DNA of 41,464 bases, taken from NCBI RefSeq assembly GCF_001014645.1, contig NZ_LASZ01000028.1:1-41464 (forward strand), in the 5' to 3' direction. This document shows positions 26,587 through 33,319 of the stretch, piece after piece. How positions within the stretch are numbered: position 1 is the stretch's first letter; each line of letters begins with the position of its first letter. The DNA is from Luteimonas sp. FCS-9. Its GTDB lineage: Bacteria; Pseudomonadota; Gammaproteobacteria; Xanthomonadales; Xanthomonadaceae. The notes under the pieces are model-generated. The model searched no databases. It was not told the origin of the DNA and was given only the letters and a program-made list of their open reading frames with translations. The position numbers and the translations under genes were made by a program.

Positions 26587-26757
26587 GCCTGCGATCTTTG
26601 CAGGTGCAACCGACGTGATTACCTACGTCGGGAGGGCGGTGAATAAAACACCCGAAAGGGAAATAAGCCCGCCGGCTGTGTGCGGTTTCGAGCCTCCCGA
26701 CTTCCCGTCCGCCGTGCGCGGTGGGCGGGTCATTCCCCATGGAACGGAGGTAACGCG
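26587..26757 (+). promoter_or_regulatory. Structured RNA leader of the first XAC0095-like gene
   Basis: The 170 bases before the gene hold a series of perfect or near-perfect stems: CCTGC/GCAGG near 26588-26603; CGACGT (26611-26616) with ACGTCG (26625-26630); GTCGGGAGG (26627-26635) with CCTCCCGAC (26693-26701), a 9-bp perfect stem; CCC-GAAA-GGG at 26651-26660; and a 10-bp stem from about 26704 to 26729 ending just before the GGAGG ribosome-binding site. The second and third stems share 26627-26630 and exclude each other, as in a regulatory switch. I recall similar leaders upstream of other Xanthomonadaceae genes but know no Rfam name for it. Confidence 0.6.
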
Positions 26758-27426
26758 ATGTCCAAGCATGACGATGACGCTCAGGATCGGCCCGGCTACT
26801 TCGTGCCGGAGGCCAGCCAGGTGCGGCTGGAACGGCTGATCGAGCACATGCGGTTTCTGTCGGAACTGGCGCAGCCGCGCTCGCTGCGTGACGAAGAAGA
26901 GGGCATACCGCAGGTGCGAGGCGGTGATGTGGCGACCTGCCTGGAGTTGTTGGCCGAACAGGCCGACCAGGTGCTCGAAGCGATGGCATGGCGGCCGAAG
27001 ACGACGCAGGAGGGTGCACATGCGCCGCCGGAGACCTACACGCCGCCGGACGAGGCGGACTCGGCCGAGGCCACGAGTGCCGATGGCCCGCCGCCTGAGG
27101 CGACCATGGGCGCCTACGCCCAGGCGCGTGCAGCGGAGGCGTCTGAGGTGTCAGACGGTTTCTCGTTCGGCGTGACGCTTGACCAGGCCGATGCGCTTGA
27201 CCGTCTGGTGCAGACGCTGATGGCGCATGGCGACGTGCTCGCGTCCGGCCACGAGGACGATTGGGCCGACGACACGGTGCCGACGCTGGGCCTGGCGATC
27301 TCCGAGGGTGCCGACACGGTGCGCGAGATCCTGCAGCAGGTGCAGGACCAGCGGCTGCGCACGCCGTTGCGCCCGCCGACCGGCGTGCGTGAGCCACGTC
27401 CCGCCTACGGGGCCGCGCTGCACTGA
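26758..27426 (+). CDS. XAC0095-like protein, two-module
   Basis: A 222-residue acidic, soluble protein resembling the Xanthomonas XAC0095 family. The N-terminal module (residues 10-80: RPGYFVPEASQVRLERLIEH, then a C-x2-LL-x2-QADQVLEAMAW helix) and the C-terminal module (about 133-200: FGVTLDQADALDRLVQTLMA and GHEDDWADDTVPTLG) are joined by a Pro/Glu/Ala linker. Both modules look alpha-helical. Function is unknown. GGAGG lies 8 to 12 bases before the ATG, and a long structured leader precedes it. The downstream genes repeat the same modules, so this is a small family expansion. XAC0095-type proteins are known to me only as lineage-specific hypotheticals. Confidence 0.75.
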   Translation: MSKHDDDAQDRPGYFVPEASQVRLERLIEHMRFLSELAQPRSLRDEEEGIPQVRGGDVATCLELLAEQADQVLEAMAWRPKTTQEGAHAPPETYTPPDEADSAEATSADGPPPEATMGAYAQARAAEASEVSDGFSFGVTLDQADALDRLVQTLMAHGDVLASGHEDDWADDTVPTLGLAISEGADTVREILQQVQDQRLRTPLRPPTGVREPRPAYGAALH

Positions 27427-27441
27427 TCGAAGGCGGTCGGG

Positions 27442-27475
27442 GCCGGGCGCGTTGCGACGACGTTGCGCGCCCGGC
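27442..27475 (+). terminator. GC-rich hairpin after the first XAC0095-like gene
   Basis: GCCGGGCGCG at 27442-27451 and CGCGCCCGGC at 27466-27475 form a perfect 10-bp stem 15 bases after the stop. There is no T-run, so it may stabilise the 3' end rather than terminate. Confidence 0.45.
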
Positions 27476-27616
27476 TCCGATTATCTAAACTTCAGATTGC
27501 GGATGGCGGGAACTTCAGGGTGTACGGCGGGTCGCGGATGGCCTGCGGCACCGACGCTCTCCGCGCCATGCCACACATCGACATTTCTGGACTCACTGCA
27601 CAGGAAGCTTGCCGAC

Positions 27617-28027
27617 ATGACAGCGCAACGGATGATGACCGGGGTCACCCTGGACCAGGTCGACCGCCTCGACCACCTGCTGCAATCGATCACCGCCCTG
27701 GGCGACGTGCTCGCGATGGGCGACAAGAGCGTGCTGCACGCCCACACGGTGCCCACGATCGGGCACGCGGTCTTCAGCGCCGGGCTCGAGGCGCGCGGGA
27801 TCCTGGAGGCCGTGGGCGCGCACGCACCCGGCGAGGCGCCGCCGGCCGATGCCGACGACGATGCCGACTCTGCGCCGCGCTCGGCCCGGGAAGAGGACAT
27901 ACGGCGCCGGCTCGCCGAGGCCCGCACGCCGGAAGAGTTGCAGCGTGTGCTCGACGACAGCTACTTCGACAAGATCCGACAGGTGCTGGCCGACGGGCCT
28001 GGTGGGCCTGACGAGGACGTGGCGTAG
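27617..28027 (+). CDS. XAC0095-like protein, C-terminal module only
   Basis: A 136-residue protein. Residues 9-66 (GVTLDQVDRLDHLLQSITAL, HTVPTIGHAVF) are homologous to the C-terminal module of the genes on both sides; the N-terminal module is absent. After an acidic stretch (Ala/Asp/Pro, about 70-88) comes a charged helix ending in Gly/Asp. The ATG at 27617 has AGGAAG ending nine bases upstream, so the gene appears to be expressed in this short form rather than being a truncated fragment. No remnant of the N-terminal module is seen upstream in any frame. Function is unknown. Confidence 0.65.
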   Translation: MTAQRMMTGVTLDQVDRLDHLLQSITALGDVLAMGDKSVLHAHTVPTIGHAVFSAGLEARGILEAVGAHAPGEAPPADADDDADSAPRSAREEDIRRRLAEARTPEELQRVLDDSYFDKIRQVLADGPGGPDEDVA

Positions 28028-28082
28028 CAAGGATGCGGATGCGCGTTCGGGGTGAACCCCGATAGCGAGTGTGCTGCATGCC

Positions 28083-28109
28083 CGATGGCGCGCGTTGGGC
28101 GCGCCATCG
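28083..28109 (+). terminator. Hairpin after the second XAC0095-like gene
   Basis: CGATGGCGCG at 28083-28092 pairs perfectly with CGCGCCATCG at 28100-28109 around a seven-base loop, 55 bases after the stop. The downstream sequence is AT-richer (ATGATTGAAT) but has no T-run. Confidence 0.45.
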
Positions 28110-28183
28110 ATGATTGAATCCGACGCCTGCATCCGCGTGGTTTCGCTGGTGTTGGCGTCGTCCCCCACACACGGAGGTGAGTG

Positions 28184-28933
28184 ATGACTGGATCATCGAA
28201 CGACGCGGCCAGCCGGCCGGGCTACTACCTGTCGGAAGACGCGCAGTACCGCCTGGAGCGGCTGCGCGTGTTCATGCGCTTCATCGCGCGTCTGGCCGAA
28301 CCGCGGACCAGTGCCGACGACCCGCCGCAGCTCGATTGGCACGAGCTGCAGTTCTGCATGGAGCAATTGGCCGAGCAGATCGACAGCGTGATGGCCGCGC
28401 TGGACTGGCCAGCGCGGCGGGAGGGGATGGATGCCGACGCGACCGCCACGCAGGCGGCCGAACCCGTTTCATCGAAGGCCGAGACCGCGGCGGCACTCGA
28501 GGCGACGGCAGCTGCGCCGGTGCACGGCACCCCTGCGGCTGCGCCGCCGTCCAGGGCCGAGCCCGCGCCCGCCGCGTCGACGGCCGGACAGGATGCCGAC
28601 GGCGAGCCGTACCACTTCGGCGTCACACTCGACCAGGCTGACGCACTCGGCCGGCTGGTCCAGACGCTTTCGGCGCATGGCGACATCATCGCCTCCGGGC
28701 ACGAGGACGACCTCGCCGACGCCACGCTGCCGGCCCTGGGCCAGGCGATCTCAGACGATGCCGACGCCGTGCGCGAACTCCTCGACCAGATCGAAGCGCA
28801 GACCCTCGAACTCGTGCACCGGCCGCGCCGCGGCGTCGAAGAGCCCCGGCCCGGCTACATGCCCGGCGTGGCCCACCTCGCACAGCGCTCGTCTGTGCGC
28901 CGTGCGGCAACGCCGGCGTATCGGGTGCATTGA
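28184..28933 (+). CDS. XAC0095-like protein, two-module, long linker
   Basis: A 249-residue protein with the same two modules as the gene at 26758: N-terminal SRPGYYLSEDAQYRLERLRV through EQLAEQIDSVMAALDW (about residues 11-85) and C-terminal FGVTLDQADALGRLVQTLSA with GHEDDLADATLPALG (about 146-200). The Ala/Glu/Pro linker between them is longer, and the protein ends in an extra Arg/His-containing tail of about 25 residues. The ATG at 28184 has GGAGGTGA just upstream; GTG 28181 is an alternative. Function is unknown. Close likeness to the first copy at the protein level points to local duplication. Confidence 0.75.
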   Translation: MTGSSNDAASRPGYYLSEDAQYRLERLRVFMRFIARLAEPRTSADDPPQLDWHELQFCMEQLAEQIDSVMAALDWPARREGMDADATATQAAEPVSSKAETAAALEATAAAPVHGTPAAAPPSRAEPAPAASTAGQDADGEPYHFGVTLDQADALGRLVQTLSAHGDIIASGHEDDLADATLPALGQAISDDADAVRELLDQIEAQTLELVHRPRRGVEEPRPGYMPGVAHLAQRSSVRRAATPAYRVH

Positions 28934-28953
28934 GCGAACGCTGGCCCGACCCT

Positions 28954-28984
28954 GCTGCCGGATATGTCATTAATGTCCGGCAGC
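28954..28984. terminator. Bidirectional-type hairpin between convergent genes
   Basis: GCTGCCGGA at 28954-28962 and TCCGGCAGC at 28976-28984 form a perfect 9-bp stem around an AT-rich 13-base loop. It lies between the stops of the convergent genes at 28933 and 29056. No T-run is present on either side. Confidence 0.5.
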
Positions 28985-29055
28985 GGCGCGGGGAGGATCA
29001 GTCGACCAGCACACGCTGCTGGGAACTGGATATAAGAGACGCCCACAGGTACAGG

Positions 29056-29811
29056 TCAGGGAAGTGAGAGCGGAGTGGCTAACGATGACGAGCGCATGTT
29101 CGTTGCCTCGATTTGTGCGACACGCGTGGCGTCATCTGCGGAAAGCTCGAGGGTGACCAGTTGCCGAAAGCGCTCCGACATCTGCCAGAACGAACCGATT
29201 CCCGTCCGTTTATCCAGCATGCACACGTCGAAAGATGCCGTCACCAGATCGTCGACGGCGCTCTGGTCGCGGAAGAATCGTGTCAGAAGATCGAGATGGT
29301 GGCGCTGGAACTCGGCGATAGAGGAGAAAAAGAAAGAGGGGCGCAGTTGGCTGTTGAAGACCTCGTACGCGGAGGGCTCTGGCGCATCCCGATGCATCGA
29401 GAAACACGTGGTCAGTGGATCGATGGTCTCGTGAATGATGGTGTCTGCTGTGATGTGCAGGCCGTGCAGGTGGAAATTTTCGTTCCCGGGCAGCGTGAAG
29501 TAGATGCTGCCAGTGGAGTGATCGGGTGGGACGCCGGTCGCGGAGCGAGTCGCCTTTGCTTCGCGGGCAACCTGCAGCACATTGACGGGCCTGCCTTTGC
29601 TTGCGTGGTGCAAGAACAGGCGATAGATATAGGCCATCAGGAACACATCGCCGGAAGCGGCGATGGCGCCGTATTTCCAGGGGTAGACCTTTCGATAGTT
29701 GTCGAGCACTGCACGCGAAGCACCCGGGTTTGACACCCGAGACAGCACTGCGCAATGATCTCCGGCGAGAATCAGATGGTCGTGCGCGTCGGCTGCGATA
29801 ATCAGCGTCAT
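29056..29811 (-). CDS. Hypothetical protein with Ntn-hydrolase-like N-terminus
   Basis: A 251-residue protein I cannot place firmly. The start, MTLIIAADAHDHLILAGDHCAV, resembles the first strands of proteasome-like N-terminal-nucleophile hydrolases, which begin with Thr after Met removal and have a G(V/L)xLAxD strand; here Thr2 would be the nucleophile. The middle (KVYPWKYGAIAASGDVFLMA) is also compatible with that fold. The C-terminal half shows no known motif. It is divergent from the VgrG-tail-like gene with only 49 bases between starts, so the two could share a regulatory region. Its GC content is lower than in the core genes. The fold assignment is tentative. Confidence 0.5.
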   Translation of the reverse strand: MTLIIAADAHDHLILAGDHCAVLSRVSNPGASRAVLDNYRKVYPWKYGAIAASGDVFLMAYIYRLFLHHASKGRPVNVLQVAREAKATRSATGVPPDHSTGSIYFTLPGNENFHLHGLHITADTIIHETIDPLTTCFSMHRDAPEPSAYEVFNSQLRPSFFFSSIAEFQRHHLDLLTRFFRDQSAVDDLVTASFDVCMLDKRTGIGSFWQMSERFRQLVTLELSADDATRVAQIEATNMRSSSLATPLSLP

Positions 29812-29860
29812 TGCTGAAGCTGCTCCATGGAAAGCGCATCGAAGATAAGGGAACTATCAG

Positions 29861-30142
29861 ATGCCCGGCAACTTCATCGTCAAAGCCAGCCAGCATCCCT
29901 ACCTGGAAGGGGTTCGCGGGGGTGCTGCGCTTCCCGAACTACCTGATACGCGAGCCAAGCTGTTCGACGAAGGCTTTGTGCTGAGGGACAAGGCGACCGG
30001 CGCACCGCTGCCCAACATGCCGTATCGCATCCTGCTCAAGGATGGTACCCCTCTCGATGGCGTCACCGACGCGTTGGGCCGCACCCTTGTCGTGAGTTCT
30101 GCCGACGTCGAGGACGTGATACTGGAAGTGAGGGAAGGGTGA
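29861..30142 (+). CDS. VgrG C-terminal-tail-like small protein
   Basis: A 93-residue protein. Residues about 36-90 (FDEGFVLRDKATGAPLPNMPYRI, then DGVTDALGRT) resemble the short beta-domain found at the C-terminus of many type VI secretion VgrG spike proteins and associated adaptors. The rest of VgrG is not present in the window. It has AAGGGA about eight bases before its ATG and is followed three bases after its stop by the amidase gene, so it is expressed as an independent small protein or as a relic kept with its cargo. A role in loading the amidase on a secretion spike is inference. Confidence 0.55.
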   Translation: MPGNFIVKASQHPYLEGVRGGAALPELPDTRAKLFDEGFVLRDKATGAPLPNMPYRILLKDGTPLDGVTDALGRTLVVSSADVEDVILEVREG

Positions 30143-30145
30143 GCC

Positions 30146-31420
30146 ATGGCCGGTACTGCTGCCCGAATCGCCTATCGCCGCATTGCCCATTCGATCACCT
30201 CGCCCAGAACCGACACCAGGCGCCGCGAAGTCCTGATCGAAAGACCGCAGGACGTGTTGCATATCGATGCCATCGCGCTCGCGCCGCAGATCCTTGATGA
30301 AGAAGACGCCGTCGTGGAGGGTTCGACCGAACCCCAACCGATTCCGCACAAACACCCGATGGTCAAGGTCGAACCGCCGATCAACCGCATCGCGCATCGC
30401 GAATTGAGGATTCGGGTCTGGAGCGAGGGACGACCTGATGGTCACCATGTCGGCAAGACGGTCACATGGTCGATGGCGCCCCTGTTCGTGCAGCCTGTTG
30501 AAGAAGGCCAGGTGGCGGGCGATCCTGTGTTCCGGGGCGACTGGGCGCAGGCTGCTCCCGAACATCGCGACCGTTTCGAGTTGCCGGTCGCGTTCACTGC
30601 CACCGGGTTCGCCCGTATCAGCCAGGAACAGGCCACTACCACCGTGGACGACAGCGGCCACACCGCCATCCGCATCAACCTGCCGCCGATCGCCTTCAAC
30701 GCCGCCCGCATCAGCGTGCAGTTGGAGGGCGAGGATGGAGCGATGGAACTGATCGATCTGGAGGTGCCGGGCATCATCGTGATCGATCCGGGGCATGGAG
30801 GCACTGAGAATCAACCTGGTTCCTCTGCCAACAATGCCACATCGCACACCAGCGGCATTCTCGAAAAGACCCTCACTCTGGACTTTGGATTGCGCATCAG
30901 GACAGCGTTGCGAGCCTTGCGATTGGGTGTGAATAGTAATGTTTTGATTTACATGACTCGCGACGATGATCGGAATGTTAGGGGGAGTGATCGGGCAAGG
31001 GTCGGTCGAGACAATGGTGCCGACATTCTGCTCAGCATTCACTTTAATGGGGCTAATGGCGTCGCAAGAGGTACGGAAACATTGATACGCCCTCAAGCCA
31101 GCAATCACAATTTCGACGCTGACATGGCTTTGGCGCGGCGGGTGAATGGTGCTGCGTACAACGCTATCTTCTCCCATGATGTCGATGCCCGGGATCGCGG
31201 AGTTAAATCGGAAACCGCGCTTGCGGTTCAAAGCGAAGGTGATTTAGGTAACACAGCCACTTGGCATCCTTTGAGGGCCGTGCTGCTTGAAGTTGAATTC
31301 ATCGATAATAAAGCAGTAGATGAGCTACTCAGCATTAACGAGGGTTACGAGCAAGTCAGGCAAGATATATGTGATGCTGTTTCGGGTGCATTGCTCCAGG
31401 ATTTGAGGCGCAATACATGA
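30146..31420 (+). CDS. N-acetylmuramoyl-L-alanine amidase domain protein (putative antibacterial effector)
   Basis: A 424-residue protein. The C-terminal part (about residues 209-420) is an amidase_3 zinc domain: IVIDPGHGG with the first His ligand, EKTLTLDFGLRI with the Glu ligand, SIHFNGAN with the second His, and VLLEVEFIDN with the catalytic Glu. It should cut the bond between MurNAc and the peptide stem of peptidoglycan. The N-terminal 200 residues are not a signal peptide and look like beta-rich loading domains. The neighbouring VgrG-tail-like gene and the following lipoprotein suggest a secreted effector-immunity set. GC content falls sharply after about 30800, a sign of a separate origin for the catalytic part. 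The ATG at 30146 has GGTGAG just upstream. Confidence 0.75.
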   Translation: MAGTAARIAYRRIAHSITSPRTDTRRREVLIERPQDVLHIDAIALAPQILDEEDAVVEGSTEPQPIPHKHPMVKVEPPINRIAHRELRIRVWSEGRPDGHHVGKTVTWSMAPLFVQPVEEGQVAGDPVFRGDWAQAAPEHRDRFELPVAFTATGFARISQEQATTTVDDSGHTAIRINLPPIAFNAARISVQLEGEDGAMELIDLEVPGIIVIDPGHGGTENQPGSSANNATSHTSGILEKTLTLDFGLRIRTALRALRLGVNSNVLIYMTRDDDRNVRGSDRARVGRDNGADILLSIHFNGANGVARGTETLIRPQASNHNFDADMALARRVNGAAYNAIFSHDVDARDRGVKSETALAVQSEGDLGNTATWHPLRAVLLEVEFIDNKAVDELLSINEGYEQVRQDICDAVSGALLQDLRRNT

Positions 31421-32118
31421 AGCTCTTGCGCAGCCTCGTTCTGCTCGTCGCATTTTTGGGTTCTGCATGCACTTTGAGCTTGCCTGCAGCAGGTTCGGCC
31501 TTTGGGGCGAAGAAGGAGCAGGTGTTTCGCTACATGCTGGTTGCCGTGCCGCTAGAGGATGGGGTTTCGCCAGCCCATAGACGCAAGCCTTCGCCCCTCG
31601 AACTACTTGGTAGAGGTTCGACGGGAAGAATTGTCGATGCGAAGGGGAACGTCGTGATGTCTGCTGTTCCTGGCAAACCGATCTACGGCCTGAGCTTGAC
31701 CCCGGATCGAAGCAAGGCACTTATTGACTTCGGCGATGCGGAGTACTCACTTAATTCCGTCAATGACGTCAGGCACATTGCCACGCCTCCGGTGCGGCCG
31801 GATGAACCCGAGGATGCCACAAGCTTCAGCTGGCTCATCCTCGATGATGACCGGCTCATTGGGTATGCCGACCTGCCTTCGCTCGAGCCCAAGGAGGGTT
31901 TAACCGCTTCTGAGGCGGATGGGCTGCCGCCGCGGGGCACGTTGGTCTATATCTACGCCATCTCCACCGGTGCCATGAGTCCTGTCGAGATCGACAATTC
32001 GGTGCCGCAGCCGTTCGGCATCTCTACAGACTCCCATGGGAAGCTCATGATCTCGCCCCTGCTTGGGCTGGATATGCTAGAGATGAAGATTATCCCAGAC
32101 CGATCGAACGAGCCGTAG
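31417..32118 (+). CDS. Lipoprotein, putative immunity protein of the amidase
   Basis: A 233-residue exported lipoprotein: MKLLRSLVLLVAFLGSAC is a signal peptide ending in a lipobox with Cys18. The mature part has no motif I recognise. The ATG overlaps the amidase stop by four bases (ATGA), so the two are made together. Periplasmic immunity proteins for cell-wall-cutting effectors are often lipoproteins encoded directly after the effector, which is the basis for the call. The GC content is well below that of the core genes, like the end of the amidase gene. A general lipoprotein of other function remains possible. The following 180 bases (32119-32298) show no gene. Confidence 0.6.
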   Translation: MKLLRSLVLLVAFLGSACTLSLPAAGSAFGAKKEQVFRYMLVAVPLEDGVSPAHRRKPSPLELLGRGSTGRIVDAKGNVVMSAVPGKPIYGLSLTPDRSKALIDFGDAEYSLNSVNDVRHIATPPVRPDEPEDATSFSWLILDDDRLIGYADLPSLEPKEGLTASEADGLPPRGTLVYIYAISTGAMSPVEIDNSVPQPFGISTDSHGKLMISPLLGLDMLEMKIIPDRSNEP

Positions 32119-32298
32119 TTGTCATTCCGTTTCTGTAAACGCGGTCATCGAGAAAAAAATGAGGTGCTTTGGATTCAGAGTATTTCGCCAGTTGGTCGCT
32201 TCGTCTGATCAGTACATGTGGCGGCTGCTGGGGGTTGCGCGAAGCAGACGCTGACGTAGCGCCTGGGCGCGCGTCGGTTGATGAGCCGGACACACCAA

Positions 32299-33228
32299 TC
32301 AAGGCGCGGCGGCGGGTACCTCGGTTGGTGCCGCCCCGTCCCCGCAGAAGAAATCCACGAACACGCGCAGCTTCGGCGCCATCAATTCGCGCGCGGGGAA
32401 ATAGAGGTAGAAGCCCGGCTGCGCGCAGCGGTAGTCGGCCAGCACCTCGACCAGGCGCCCGGCGGCGAGATCGTCGGCGATGCTCTGCACGAACTGCCGC
32501 GACAGGCCCAGGCCGTCGCGTGCGGCCTCGCGGACGAGGCGGTCGTCGGCGAACACCAGCCGGCCCTGGACGTCGAGCTCGAAGGTGCCGCTGGCGTCTG
32601 CGAAGCGCCAGGCCTCGATGCGGCCGCTGCCGGGTAGGCGGAAGCGGATGCAGTCGTGCGCGGCCAACTCGCCTGGCGAGGTGGGCGTGCCGTGCCGGCG
32701 CAGGTAGCCGGGTGTACCGACGACGATGCGCTGTTGCTTACCGCCGATCGGCCGGGCGATGACGTCGCGCGCCAGCGACTGGCCGAGCCGGATGCCGGCA
32801 TCGAAGCCGCCGGCGACGAGGTCCGACAACGTGTCGTCGGTGAACAGCTCGACCTGGATGTCGGGATAGCGGGCGACGAACGCGGGCAGCCGGGGCACCA
32901 CCAGCAGTTCGGCCGCCAGGCGCGAGAGATTGAGCCGCAGCAGCCCGCTCGGCTGGCCGCGGCCGGCGCGCGCCTGCTGCATGGCGATGTCGATGCGGTC
33001 GAGCGGGACGTCGATCTGTTCGAGGAACACGCGCCCGGCCTCGGTGAGCGTGACCCGGCGGCTGGTGCGGTGCAGGAGCCGCACGCCGAGCCTGGCCTCG
33101 AGCGCACGCACGCCCTGGGACACGGCCGAAGGGCTGATGCCGGCAGCATCGGCGGCGCGGGTGAAGCTGCCCAGCCGGGCGACGCTGCGGAACGCGCTGA
33201 GGCCGGCAAGGGTTTCGTGCTTGGACAT
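32299..33228 (-). CDS. LysR family transcriptional regulator
   Basis: A 309-residue regulator. Residues 1-62 form the LysR winged helix-turn-helix (FTRAADAAGISPSAVSQGVR, RLLHRTSRRVTLTEAG), followed by a linker helix and the effector-binding domain (LRLNLSRLAAELLVVP onward). It is closest in style to the group that regulates oxidoreductase and hydrolase genes (GvcA/DsdC-like pattern). The ATG at 33228 is the family start. It is divergent from the serine-hydrolase gene with 91 bases between the start codons, so that gene is its likely target. The effector cannot be told. Confidence 0.9.
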   Translation of the reverse strand: MSKHETLAGLSAFRSVARLGSFTRAADAAGISPSAVSQGVRALEARLGVRLLHRTSRRVTLTEAGRVFLEQIDVPLDRIDIAMQQARAGRGQPSGLLRLNLSRLAAELLVVPRLPAFVARYPDIQVELFTDDTLSDLVAGGFDAGIRLGQSLARDVIARPIGGKQQRIVVGTPGYLRRHGTPTSPGELAAHDCIRFRLPGSGRIEAWRFADASGTFELDVQGRLVFADDRLVREAARDGLGLSRQFVQSIADDLAAGRLVEVLADYRCAQPGFYLYFPARELMAPKLRVFVDFFCGDGAAPTEVPAAAP

Positions 33229-33319
33229 GAAGCAGAACTTACAGGCCGGTGAAGTCCGATCGTCTGTTTCCGGCGTATCGCCGGCGGGACAGTGTGTGCC
33301 CCCATCCCGAGAGTCCGTC

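Noticed and set aside
26627..26701. A tRNA-like element of 75 bases with a GGTTTCGA-like loop and a 9-bp closing stem
   Set aside because: The T-arm does not pair in the place needed before the acceptor stem, there is no anticodon arm, and the closing stem is too long. It fits a leader RNA better.
32160..32255. A 31-codon open frame between the lipoprotein and LysR genes
   Set aside because: It has no ribosome-binding site or recognisable motif, and in a GC-rich genome a frame of this length is expected by chance.
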